Shown: positions 38,033-46,338, counted from the stretch's first letter. The stretch is DNA of 64,000 bases from Candidatus Fokinia cryptica (GCF_034359305.1 NZ_CP110343.1:576182-640181); one strand, 5' to 3'. Notes: generated by a model not told the origin, from the sequence alone. Made by a program: numbers and translations.

Positions 38033-38615
38033 AGAGGTAGGAGATATTATGGCGAGAGTACCAAAAGGCTCGTCTAAAGCAAGGGATATTATAGGAGGAT
38101 TACCAAGAGTAGTAGAACTATTCGAAGCAAGAGAACCAAAAGAACACTCAATTATAAGTGAAGTAGATGGAGTAATAAGCTTTGGAAAAGATTATAAATC
38201 TAAGAAACGACTTGTAGTAAAACCTGCAGATGGAAGTGATAAATTATATGAATATTTTGTTCCTAGATATAGAAATATAGTTGTAAATCCAGAAGAATTT
38301 GTAAAACGTGGAGCTTTATTAGTAGAGGGTGATGTCTCTCCTAGTGAGATCTTAAGCGTGCTTGGTAAAGAAGCTCTCGCTAGATATATGATATCCGAAA
38401 TTAAACAAGTCTATAGATTACAAGGTGTCAACATTCATAATAAACATATAGAGGTATTATTACGTCAGATGATGGGAAGAATGGAAGTAGTTAAGTCTGG
38501 TGGCACAAATTTAGTCGAAGGTGAGATTATAAGCGAAGACGATTTGATTCGCTCTCAGAAAAATGCAAAACTCCTTACCTATCACTTCATCCCTCCACAG
38601 GTTAAAACTGTATTA
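38033..38615 (+). repeat. Exact 583-bp inverted copy of rpoC 14846-15428
   Basis: Line-by-line comparison with the reverse complement of 14846-15428 shows no difference over 583 bp. Identity ends abruptly on both sides (C versus T at 38032; A versus C at 38616). No inverted terminal repeat, target-site duplication or transposase is visible at the edges, so this is a segmental duplication rather than a mobile element. Confidence 0.95.
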
Positions 38616-38627
38616 ATTCATAAATAA
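38049..38627 (+). pseudogene. rpoC internal fragment
   Basis: The duplicated piece opens in frame at an internal rpoC methionine (MARVPKGSSKARDIIGG) and reads 192 codons to a TAA just beyond the copy. It equals rpoC residues about 1109-1297 followed by four new residues (IHK after VL). By chance the preceding bases GTAGGAGATATT provide a good ribosome-binding site, so it might be translated, but it lacks the catalytic centre and the rest of the subunit. I regard it as a non-functional remnant. Confidence 0.85.
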
Positions 38628-39686
38628 TTCGCAAAATTTTAAACCTTTCTTAGAAGGAAAATTCGATTGTTGATTGGTAAGAATCACTATCCCAACTTCC
38701 TCAGAAGGTACAAATCCGATAAAAGAGTTTACTCCATTAATTGATCCTCCATGAAAAATCATTTTTTTCTTTAAATTCTTTCCTATTCTCCACCCAATTG
38801 CATAATATTTTTCTATATCGTTACGAGTATTTCTTGAATCACTCTTTACGATTGGAGTGTATAAGTAATGTAACATTTTTTGAGAAATAATATCTGTTCT
38901 ATACCCAGAACTCAATCTTAAGATTTCTATCATCCCATTAAGAGAAGCAAATACACCAGCAGCAGAAGCAACTGTCTTAGGGTAATAAGGCGGAAATGGG
39001 AGAGATTTCAATATCTTTTTCTTTTTTCTTTTTATTACGAGATGTGGATAAGCTATCATAAAACTTTTCTGAACTGGAAACATATGAATTCCATCTACTC
39101 CCAAGCGATTAGACATAGCAAGAATAGCATTTCGTAAATTAAGTTCTTTAGCGCTCAAAATTTCTTCAGCTAAACTAAAAATAGCATTACTATAAAAATA
39201 ACATTCTCCTACCTTACATTTTGGATATTGTTTCGATATTTGCGAAAGTAATGCATTTCTAGATAATCCTTTCTCTATTTGAGAATTGCCTGAAAAATTA
39301 TAGCCTGTACTATGACTCAAGATGTCTTTCATACTAATACTACTGCTAAGATATGGAAGATTCATTTTATCTTCAAAAGAGAAATTGCCATTTTCTGCGA
39401 TGAATGCAATAGTCAATGCTGATATTGGCTTTGAAACAGATGCAAGTGGAAATAACGTATCGAAAGTAATATTTTTACGATTTCCAACTCTTTTCCCAAA
39501 AGCTGTCTTATAAACTACGCGTCCCTGATATAAAATTGCTATAGCACCACCATGTAGTTGATGCTTTTCTCTTTCACACTCTTCTATAAATCGCTCAATC
39601 TTCAACAGCTTATTATCATGAACAGCAATAACATAGTTGCTATGCAGCAAAAGTAATATAAAGAGAATAAAAGAATATTTTAACAT
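38613..39686 (-). CDS. Beta-lactamase-related serine hydrolase
   Basis: 357 residues. A signal peptide (YSFILFILLLLHSNYVIAV) predicts export. Class C beta-lactamase/PBP4*-type motifs are present: SVSK (FPLASVSKPISALT) with the nucleophilic Ser and Lys, YSN (CYFYSNAIFSL), and HGG (MIFHGGSINGVNS). Such enzymes may be D,D-peptidases, esterases or lactamases; substrate is not known. Its stop codon is supplied by the last three bases (38613-38615) of the duplicated rpoC segment, so the original C-terminus may have been altered. The AmpG-like gene is 88 bp upstream on the same strand. Confidence 0.85.
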   Translation of the reverse strand: MLKYSFILFILLLLHSNYVIAVHDNKLLKIERFIEECEREKHQLHGGAIAILYQGRVVYKTAFGKRVGNRKNITFDTLFPLASVSKPISALTIAFIAENGNFSFEDKMNLPYLSSSISMKDILSHSTGYNFSGNSQIEKGLSRNALLSQISKQYPKCKVGECYFYSNAIFSLAEEILSAKELNLRNAILAMSNRLGVDGIHMFPVQKSFMIAYPHLVIKRKKKKILKSLPFPPYYPKTVASAAGVFASLNGMIEILRLSSGYRTDIISQKMLHYLYTPIVKSDSRNTRNDIEKYYAIGWRIGKNLKKKMIFHGGSINGVNSFIGFVPSEEVGIVILTNQQSNFPSKKGLKFCELFMN

Positions 39687-39774
39687 TAATCTTCAAATTA
39701 AAATAACTTATAACACTCAGATAAACGAAATCCTATTCTAAAGCATTAACTAGTACAAGCACGTATTTTTTGTC

Positions 39775-41046
39775 TTAATCTCTTGCACTAAATTTAGATT
39801 GATAATTATTCTTCAAAAAGAGAGTAGCAATAAAGAGCGCTGGTATAGAAAGAAACACCGATAATAAAAAATATACTTTCCATCCAAAAAACGATGCTAC
39901 AAATCCTGAAAAAGAGCCAAATATATTTCTTAAGAGCTGAGAAGATGAACTCAAAATTGCGAACATAGTAGCTCTATAAGAATCTTGTGCTCTACAAAAT
40001 ATACTCATAAAACTTATTATAGCCACATTCGCGAATCCTTGGCACATCTTTTCTAAGCACGAAATAGCACCAAGCATTATATTTCCAGAAGCTGATGATA
40101 GAAATACCAAAAATAATAAATTAGAACAAGCAGCCATAATTTCAGCAATTAACAATATATGTATGGTCTTTTCAAAAAACTTTCGTAAGACATAACTTCC
40201 AATTACAGTACCAGCGAAAAATCCAATTGTACCAAAAACCTTATTAAAAGTTGCAAGTTGCTCTTTAGAAAAGCCATTTTCTAAAAGAAAAGGCATAAGT
40301 AACACATCCATAAATCCGTCACTCAACTTAAATGTAGCAACTAAAAGCAATACTAATGATGCTTTATCCGCTGAGAGAAAGGCAGTAAAGGCACTGTAGT
40401 ATTCTTTAATGAAAGAAGTGATGACATGTTTCTTTTTTTCAACTGTGATAGTGGTATCATCTATTCTATAGATCACTATCAAATATCCTGAACATAAAAA
40501 TCCGCAAACGGCATATATACTGTTCCAAGAAAGGAAACTTACAAGATTAAGAACAATGAAACTTATACCTGAAATCGCTATTGTCCATCCGAGAATAAAG
40601 TATAAATCTACTTTCGGTATTTCATAATTATTAGAACCTTCAAGTCTATAAGCTTCTACACTATTATCAAAAGTGGCACCCATAGATGCTTGTAATAGGG
40701 TAAAGATAAAAAATATATATTCATTACGAGCAACGAATGGAACCATAATCATACTTAATGAGAGCATAGTTTGGAGTAAGAACATCCATTTCTTCCTTAT
40801 CCCCCATTTTTCTGGAAATATATTTAATGGTATAATATCAGTAAACGGAGCACTTAAAGATTTTAAAGAAAACGGCATCATTCTGATAGAAAATACACCT
40901 AATGAAATTAAGGAATATCGTATATCGTGAAGAAAAATCGTGGTTACTGCTGAAAAAATACCAAAAGAAGTACCACTACATGCACCTAAAAGAAACAATC
41001 TGAGATGTATTATATGTGGAAATAAATATCGCCATATTAATTTCAT
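39775..41046 (-). CDS. AmpG-like MFS transporter
   Basis: 423 residues with about 12 hydrophobic segments, a major-facilitator protein. The N-terminal GTSFGIFSAVTTIFLHDIRY, then SLKSLSAPFTDIIP followed by WGIRKKWMFLLQT, resembles the AmpG muropeptide permease (pattern of a loading loop, then RR/K-W). AmpG imports anhydro-muropeptides for cell-wall recycling. Placement next to a penicillin-binding-like hydrolase fits that. Other MFS transporters of Rickettsiales are possible. Confidence 0.7.
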   Translation of the reverse strand: MKLIWRYLFPHIIHLRLFLLGACSGTSFGIFSAVTTIFLHDIRYSLISLGVFSIRMMPFSLKSLSAPFTDIIPLNIFPEKWGIRKKWMFLLQTMLSLSMIMVPFVARNEYIFFIFTLLQASMGATFDNSVEAYRLEGSNNYEIPKVDLYFILGWTIAISGISFIVLNLVSFLSWNSIYAVCGFLCSGYLIVIYRIDDTTITVEKKKHVITSFIKEYYSAFTAFLSADKASLVLLLVATFKLSDGFMDVLLMPFLLENGFSKEQLATFNKVFGTIGFFAGTVIGSYVLRKFFEKTIHILLIAEIMAACSNLLFLVFLSSASGNIMLGAISCLEKMCQGFANVAIISFMSIFCRAQDSYRATMFAILSSSSQLLRNIFGSFSGFVASFFGWKVYFLLSVFLSIPALFIATLFLKNNYQSKFSARD

Positions 41047-41078
41047 ATAGCTTTCATTAGCACACTATAATACACTAT

Positions 41079-42020
41079 GTGCATGGTATCACATCATTTT
41101 TTTTAGTGCTATATAAATCTGAAATCATCCATAGATTGAGCACTATCATAACAAAAAGATATAAAATAGAATGTGCTATAGGAATGGAGATAGAATTTTA
41201 TGCAATACCTAAAAATACGTATAAATGCAATTTTATAGCTGATCTCACAAAGGAATTGAAACAGTATGGAATATCAGTTATCTCAGAAGAAGAGGAGAAT
41301 CAGTACGAAATTAAGATACCTCATACCACAAATCTGTGCTTTCTATGCAAAAAAGTTGAAATATGTAATAAAATACTTGCTAATTTTAATAATTATACAA
41401 TTATTACATCACCAAGGCCATTTCCAAGTAAGAGCAGCTCAAGTGCTCAATATAATATAAGTCTGCATACTAATAGTACAAATATCTTTTCAGAATCTCT
41501 TATCACAGAAAATAAGCAACTCATAGATCATATCGATAGCATTTTGGAAATGCTGAACGACGCCTTATATTTTTTATTAGCCCAAAACGATGAAGAATAT
41601 ACGCGCTTTGGAAGTAGCATACACACACCTCTTACGATAAGTTGGGGGATCAATAATAGAACTACCGCTATCAGGATACCATCCTCTCATTGCGAAAATA
41701 GAAGGATAGAATTCAGAATACCATCACCTCAATCACCACCAGAAAATGTTATACTTTTTCTGCTGATATCTATTTTATATAAGACAGTAATATCTCCAAA
41801 AAAACACTATCCACCTACATATGGAAACGCACACCACTTAGAATTATACAGAAATGAACTGTTACATCCTTCTTTGAAAGATGCATCGGAAAACTTTTCA
41901 CTGCTAAATTACACAACACTTATATCCAACAGCGTAAAAGAAAATGACTACGAAATGAAAAACATACTCTCTGAAATTCGCGCTCTGCTTTTCCAATACA
42001 GAGCGCTCTCAAAATTATAA
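41079..42020 (+). CDS. Glutamine synthetase-like protein, probably non-canonical
   Basis: 313 residues from a GTG at 41079 (a GTG at 41106 is possible). It aligns by pattern to the catalytic barrel of glutamine synthetase: IGMEIEFY for the ExE metal site, EEEENQYEIKI for the E212/E220 region, SSSSAQYNISLH where GS has GSGMHxHxSL, SWGINNRTTAIRIPSS for the NRSAAIR arginine loop, and NRRIEFRIPSP for RIExRxPD. The histidine equivalent to H269 is replaced by Gln and the second by Asn. The N-terminal beta-grasp domain is missing. It is therefore probably not a normal GS. It abuts the convergent rplO with no gap. Confidence 0.6.
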   Translation: MHGITSFFLVLYKSEIIHRLSTIITKRYKIECAIGMEIEFYAIPKNTYKCNFIADLTKELKQYGISVISEEEENQYEIKIPHTTNLCFLCKKVEICNKILANFNNYTIITSPRPFPSKSSSSAQYNISLHTNSTNIFSESLITENKQLIDHIDSILEMLNDALYFLLAQNDEEYTRFGSSIHTPLTISWGINNRTTAIRIPSSHCENRRIEFRIPSPQSPPENVILFLLISILYKTVISPKKHYPPTYGNAHHLELYRNELLHPSLKDASENFSLLNYTTLISNSVKENDYEMKNILSEIRALLFQYRALSKL

Positions 42021-43007
42021 TTATAATTCTACTTCGGCAACTTTGTTTCTACCCAAATCTATCTCGACGATTTTTACATTTTTTTCCTCTAATACCGCTC
42101 TAGCATTTTGAGAAACTTTATGAACTTCTATTGAACGAAAAGCTTTATCAAGAACAGTATCTGGTTCTTTAGGCCCTAGTAACTTCACATTTTCACCTTT
42201 TTCTTCAATTAATCCAAGTTCCAGCATAATATCCATTGTAATATCCGAGTCAGCATTAATCTTCTCACTTCTAATCAAATCGTTCAAAGCATCAATGCTA
42301 ATTAAAGTGTACTCTATTCTATTTGCACTTCTAAATCCACGTTTTGGCAACCTTGTATACAAAGGCATTTGCCCACCTTCAAACCCATTTAATGCTACTC
42401 CACTTCGAGCTGTTTGTCCTTTTCCTCCTCTACCGGAAGTCTTTCCAAGACCAGAACCTACACCACGTCCCAAAATTTTCTTTTGTCTTCTCGCTCCATA
42501 ATTATCTCTAAAATCATTTAACTTTGTGAAGAAACCAGAACGTTCGCCATCATGCTGTCCACGCTCACCATCCCTACTACGGAATGAACTTCCCTGTCTA
42601 TCCGATCTGCTGTAAGAGCTAGAACGTTCACCATCACGCTGTCCGCGCTCACCATCCCTACGGAATGAACCTCCCTGTCTATCATTTGATCTTCCGTAAA
42701 AACCAGAGCGCTCACCATCACGTTGCCCACGCTCGCCATCTCTACTACGGAATGAACTTCCTTGTCTATCCGGCCTGCTGTAAGGCCTAGAACGCTCGCC
42801 ATCACGTTGTCCACGCTCATCGTTCCTACCACGGAAGGAACTTTCTTGTCTATCGCCTGAACCAGCAGAAAAATTAGATGAGCGTTCATTGGAAAAATTA
42901 GATGAGCGTTCATTGCTTCGGTATCCGCGTGCATCGCCTTGTCTAGGACTTCGCCTTTCGTTACTCCTCTCACCGTATGAGGAGCTAGTATGAGTTCTTC
43001 TTCGCAT
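42021..43007 (-). CDS. rplO: 50S ribosomal protein L15 with 160-residue disordered N-terminal fusion
   Basis: 328 residues. The C-terminal 168 residues are a complete L15: [57 protein letters not shown] and the end [16 protein letters not shown]. The first 160 residues are made only of Arg, Ser, Gly, Asp, Glu, Gln, Asn, Phe, Tyr and a few others, with no Leu, Ile or Val and no Met after the first. Because there is no in-frame ATG, GTG or TTG between the start and the L15 part, the extension must be translated. The extension includes 28-residue repeats ([10 protein letters not shown] at residues 64, 92, 120 and 148). L15 normally lies in the spc operon; here it stands alone. Confidence 0.93.
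   Translation of the reverse strand: MRRRTHTSSSYGERSNERRSPRQGDARGYRSNERSSNFSNERSSNFSAGSGDRQESSFRGRNDERGQRDGERSRPYSRPDRQGSSFRSRDGERGQRDGERSGFYGRSNDRQGGSFRRDGERGQRDGERSSSYSRSDRQGSSFRSRDGERGQHDGERSGFFTKLNDFRDNYGARRQKKILGRGVGSGLGKTSGRGGKGQTARSGVALNGFEGGQMPLYTRLPKRGFRSANRIEYTLISIDALNDLIRSEKINADSDITMDIMLELGLIEEKGENVKLLGPKEPDTVLDKAFRSIEVHKVSQNARAVLEEKNVKIVEIDLGRNKVAEVEL
42541..42876 (-). repeat. 84-bp tandem repeat in the L15 extension
   Basis: Anchor sequences recur at 42541, 42625, 42709 and 42793, exactly 84 bp apart, coding 28-residue units [10 protein letters not shown]-x(18). The last unit runs into the start of the L15 domain (GERSGFF then TKLND), so the fusion point lies within the repeat. 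A smaller 24-bp duplication (SNERSSNF twice) lies upstream. Confidence 0.9.
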
Positions 43008-43130
43008 AACTTAGTATGTTGCCATTTTAATAACGTTTGGAATGGTATCATAAGATATGCAAATGTACAACAGGAATATATAAACCTTTAGTAAAACTAT
43101 ACCATACCCAATATACTGCTATATTTAATG

Positions 43131-43159
43131 TTGCACTATCTATTATTTAGTGATAGTAT
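43131..43159 (+). promoter_or_regulatory. Candidate promoter for rpmB-nusB-tsaD
   Basis: TTGCAC (43131-43136), a 17-bp spacer and TAGTAT (43154-43159) lie about 35 bp upstream of the rpmB ATG within the 187-bp region shared with divergent rplO. Weak matches to consensus. Confidence 0.3.
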
Positions 43160-43194
43160 TGTCTCGAATTTAGTGAATTTCAGCCAGAAATGCT

Positions 43195-43488
43195 ATGCCT
43201 AGAAAATGCGATATAAACGGTAAAATGGTTTCCTATGGTAATAATGTTTCACACTCTAATAGGAGAACTCGTAGGAGATTTTTACCGAATATACAAAATG
43301 TTAGTGTATTTAGTTCTACGATGAAAAAATTCTTTAGACTTGCGGTATCAACCTCTGGCTTAAGAACTTTAGATAAGCATCATGGAATAGATAATTATCT
43401 TATCACAACTCCTGACGAAAAGCTTACCTTAAAGCTTCGTGGGATTAAAAAAGCTATTTTAGCTACATCTAGTTCAAGTGCTGAGTGA
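43195..43488 (+). CDS. rpmB: 50S ribosomal protein L28
   Basis: 97 residues. N-terminal PRKCDINGKMVSYGNNVSHS followed by NRRTRRRFLPNIQNV is the L28 signature, and LRVSTSGLRT-like RLAVSTSGLRTLDKHHGID follows. It is usually with rpmG or alone in alphaproteobacteria. It is followed 12 bp later by nusB. Confidence 0.96.
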   Translation: MPRKCDINGKMVSYGNNVSHSNRRTRRRFLPNIQNVSVFSSTMKKFFRLAVSTSGLRTLDKHHGIDNYLITTPDEKLTLKLRGIKKAILATSSSSAE

Positions 43489-43500
43489 AAGTGAATAGTT

Positions 43501-44022
43501 ATGAACAGAAATGATAGACTCTCTGCAATAAAAATTCTTTATGAGATTTCCTGTAAATCTTCTCTTCTAGGACAATCGCATGCTGTTACGTATGTGACTG
43601 TGTCTAGTCAATACTCGGACATTCCTTCAGAGCACGATAATTTAGAATGTTTGGGCTATGAAGAAGTCGATCCTTTATCGCCATGCGTTCCGTTTATAAA
43701 CGATAATGTAAGAGATGCTGTTTCTTATTGCTCTACTAATTACTTCAATATTATTAAGATAATGTCTAGTTGCCTTGAAAATGGTACAGACATATCAATG
43801 TCTTATATGCTAGAAGCAATCCTTAGATGTGCATTTTATGAACTTTCTAAAAAAGTAGAACAAGACAATGCGATATGGAAAAGCCGTATCATATCAGAAT
43901 ACTTAAGTATCGCGCTGCTTTTTGGACAAACACAACGATTAGGTCTTATTAATCATTTACTAGATGCATGCTGGGAAAAACTTAATAGCTCATCTCAAAC
44001 TTTAATAGAAGTTGTATCTTAA
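43501..44022 (+). CDS. nusB: Transcription antitermination factor NusB, divergent
   Basis: 173 residues. NusB binds boxA RNA with S10 (NusE) for rRNA antitermination. The recognisable part is the C-terminal helical half: MLEAILRCAFYELSKKVE, then IISEYLSIALLFGQTQRLGL and INHLLDACWEKL, which follow the NusB pattern ILRxAxYEL - INEYxxLAxxF - VNxxLD. The N-terminal half (RLSAIKILYEISCKSSLLG) is less typical and carries an insertion. Context between rpmB and tsaD, spacing 12 bp and 7 bp, suggests one operon. Confidence 0.72.
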   Translation: MNRNDRLSAIKILYEISCKSSLLGQSHAVTYVTVSSQYSDIPSEHDNLECLGYEEVDPLSPCVPFINDNVRDAVSYCSTNYFNIIKIMSSCLENGTDISMSYMLEAILRCAFYELSKKVEQDNAIWKSRIISEYLSIALLFGQTQRLGLINHLLDACWEKLNSSSQTLIEVVS

Positions 44023-44029
44023 GAATCAC

Positions 44030-45094
44030 ATGATAGCTTTAGGAATAGAATCAAGTTGCGATGATGCTTGTATCTCATTAGTTAAAACTGATGGTACAAT
44101 TCTCTTTAACGACTCATACTCTCATATTAAATTACACGCATTTTATGGCGGAGTTGTACCAGAAATTGCCTCGAGATCTCATACTCAATCTCTCCCAAAA
44201 CTATTCATAAAAGGTATCAATGAATCAGGAATTTCTCCTTTAAATATAGATTTTATAGGAGTTACTGCTGGACCTGGGTTAGTAAGTTCTCTTATGGTTG
44301 GTATAGCTTTTGCTAAAGGAATTGCAACAGCTCTTCAAAGACCATGCATTCCTATTAATCACCTAGAGGCACATGCCCTTGCCCCTAGAATCTCTAATAA
44401 AGATCTTACCTTTCCATATTTACTGTTATTAGTATCAGGTGGAAATACTCAACTCGTATTATCGCTAGATATAGGAAAACATATAATAATTGGAGAAACC
44501 CTAGATGATGCAATTGGAGAAACTTTTGATAAAGTTGCACAATTTCTCAAATTAGGATATCCTGGTGGACCATTGATAGAAAAAATGGCTTTGTACGGAG
44601 AACAAAAAGCATATCAATTTCCAAAGCCATTATATAGAAGCAATACATTAAACTTCTCTTTCTCAGGGTTAAAAACTGCTATAAAAAAAATAATTTATAG
44701 CAAAAGTGAAATTACACAACGTGATATATGTGATATATGCGCTTCTTTTCAACGTACTATTCTAGATTTATTAAATGATAAAATTTCTCAAGCTCTTATA
44801 CATATTAAAAAACATTATGGTATTCAAATTGAGAGGGTAGTAATATCAGGTGGTGTTTCAGCCAACTCATTTTTATCCTACAATATAGGGAATTTTTTAC
44901 ATAATTTGGGCTGCAAATTATTTTTTTGCAAAACAGCCTTATGTACTGATAATGCAGCAATGGTTGCATGGACGGCAATAGAAAAGGTAAAAAATGGCTA
45001 TTTTTTAGAAACAACTTCTCAAAAAAGATATGACAATACTATGAATTTTACAGTATTACCAAATCTACGATTATCATTAGATAGTGAATTATAG
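44030..45094 (+). CDS. tsaD: tRNA threonylcarbamoyladenosine transferase TsaD
   Basis: 354 residues from the ATG at 44030; an in-frame TTG at 44012 would overlap nusB. TsaD with TsaB and TsaE makes t6A37 in ANN-reading tRNAs. Motifs: LGIESSCDDACISLV, the metal site NHLEAHALAPR, LLLVSGGNTQLVL, the long GETLDDAIGETFDKVAQFL with YPGGPLIEKMA, VVISGGVSANSFL and CTDNAAMVAWTAIE. Complete and canonical. Confidence 0.96.
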   Translation: MIALGIESSCDDACISLVKTDGTILFNDSYSHIKLHAFYGGVVPEIASRSHTQSLPKLFIKGINESGISPLNIDFIGVTAGPGLVSSLMVGIAFAKGIATALQRPCIPINHLEAHALAPRISNKDLTFPYLLLLVSGGNTQLVLSLDIGKHIIIGETLDDAIGETFDKVAQFLKLGYPGGPLIEKMALYGEQKAYQFPKPLYRSNTLNFSFSGLKTAIKKIIYSKSEITQRDICDICASFQRTILDLLNDKISQALIHIKKHYGIQIERVVISGGVSANSFLSYNIGNFLHNLGCKLFFCKTALCTDNAAMVAWTAIEKVKNGYFLETTSQKRYDNTMNFTVLPNLRLSLDSEL

Positions 45095-45231
45095 AGGTAA
45101 AATATCGCAAACTATATCTCATGCTTTTATACTGTCTTTGGTAGTAGCTTTTATAGAAAAATAGTTAGATATATTGCATATAAAAGATAAAAGATATACA
45201 ATTTTTCTATATTAAGAAGAAACTGTTTAAT

Positions 45232-45462
45232 ATGGAGTCTGAATTCTTATCACAAGGTGGATTCGATGGTAACAAAAGATATAGCTTACCATTAGAAGAT
45301 TGGACGACACATGCTAATAATCCATCTCCACTTTTTTGGGGAGCAGAGATATCTAATATGTTGCATAAAATAAAATTAGAAGATACTGCGTTACTTGCGG
45401 GGAAAATTGGTACTGGTCTCGGCGAGGCTAAATTACCAAGTCTTTTTAATAGCAGAAAATAG
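45232..45462 (+). CDS. Small protein of unknown function (76 aa)
   Basis: 76 residues, ATG preceded by an AAGAAG about 10 bases upstream. Soluble, with an aromatic middle (PLEDWTTHANNPSPLFWG) and a Gly/Lys C-terminal part (LAGKIGTGLGEAKLPSLF). I do not recognise it. Amino-acid composition is normal for the neighbourhood and unlike a random frame. It stands 137 bp after tsaD on the same strand; that gap shows no clear element. Confidence 0.55.
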   Translation: MESEFLSQGGFDGNKRYSLPLEDWTTHANNPSPLFWGAEISNMLHKIKLEDTALLAGKIGTGLGEAKLPSLFNSRK

Positions 45463-45609
45463 AGGCTATTATATGTAATTTTTCTTTTAATATATCACTG
45501 CAAACGATAACTTATATCATACATACATATATAATTGAGTATCACTTTGGAAAAATAGAAATCAAAAAATGAGCTTATTTCTCTCATTAATATACTTAAG
45601 AGGTATTTC

Positions 45610-45631
45610 ATAGCAAGAATCTTCGTGCTAT
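45610..45631. promoter_or_regulatory. Imperfect inverted repeat before a small gene
   Basis: ATAGCAAGAA and TTCGTGCTAT form a 10-bp dyad with one mismatch and a 2-base centre, about 34 bp before the ATG of the 65-residue protein. It could be an operator or a small hairpin in the leader. The remainder of 45463-45664 is AT-rich with no other recognisable element. Confidence 0.25.
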
Positions 45632-45664
45632 ATAAATTGCTTATTATCAGCAAAAATTTTCATA

Positions 45665-45862
45665 ATGATAGGAATTTATATGATAATGGGCATTGCTTCA
45701 TTTTCAATTATCAATGGAATAGTAGCTTATAAAATCAGTATTAACCTAAAGAAAAAAGCGGAAATAAAAAAAAGAGCACTAGAAGAAAGACGCGTAATAC
45801 GTTTAAAAATAATGAAAACACTTCGTGCGAAATATTACAAGAATTTTAACGACCTATCTTAG
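45665..45862 (+). CDS. Small single-pass membrane protein (65 aa)
   Basis: 65 residues. One hydrophobic helix (IYMIMGIASFSIINGIVAYKI) is followed by a strongly basic amphipathic tail (LKKKAEIKKRALEERRVIRL and on). Positive charges after the helix predict a cytoplasmic C-terminus. Similar in plan to the convergent gene at 45962-46162. Shape resembles CcmD-like or other bitopic accessory proteins; there is no evidence for a specific family. Alternative ATGs at 45680 and 45686 would shorten the helix. Confidence 0.5.
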   Translation: MIGIYMIMGIASFSIINGIVAYKISINLKKKAEIKKRALEERRVIRLKIMKTLRAKYYKNFNDLS

Positions 45863-45961
45863 CAATTTATATAGAACATAACTTTGTAACTACTACATAT
45901 AAAGACATTTAGTACCTTATAATAACTCCAGAAATGTAATACTCTAAATCTAATATTTTGT

Positions 45962-46162
45962 TTATTCATCAAACATCCAGTGATATCTCCAGAGCCTACC
46001 TCTAATTCTTCTTTCCATTCTAACAGCCATCTTCTCTCTTTGCATTTCTATTCTTACATACGCTTCCTCTCTCATTTTTCTTTTTACAGAGATAGATAAT
46101 ACAACACTTATAACCATAAAAAAAACTATACTACAGATTATATAGCACAAATCCAATATCAT
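45962..46162 (-). CDS. Small single-pass membrane protein (66 aa)
   Basis: 66 residues. An N-terminal helix (CYIICSIVFFMVISVVLSI) is followed by a basic tail with many Arg (KRKMREEAYVRIEMQREKM then RMERRIRGRLWRYH). Same length and plan as the gene at 45665-45862, in opposite orientation, with 99 bp between their stops. Sequence similarity is weak, so they may be distant paralogues or only alike in plan. The 229-bp space to the giant gene contains a hairpin (46339-46372) and otherwise nothing I recognise. Confidence 0.5.
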   Translation of the reverse strand: MILDLCYIICSIVFFMVISVVLSISVKRKMREEAYVRIEMQREKMAVRMERRIRGRLWRYHWMFDE

Positions 46163-46338
46163 AAAAAATACTAAAAACTACTTCACTATACAACTAACAC
46201 CTGCATCTTAAGTTAAGCACCTCTTATCGGGCTCAACATATATATCAGCTAGAACTCTACCAATAACCACCATACCGTATTCTCATAATCATAGAAATTT
46301 AACAGTACTACATTATAACATCAAACCTTTTAGGAGAA

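Noticed and set aside
38033-38615. rpoC copy as an insertion sequence
   Set aside because: No transposase, terminal inverted repeat or target duplication; it is only a copied rpoC segment.
42518-43051. 177-codon minus-strand frame overlapping the L15 extension
   Set aside because: It is open only because the 84-bp repeats lack stops in this frame; it ends as the repeats end, and the other frame leads into a real L15 domain.
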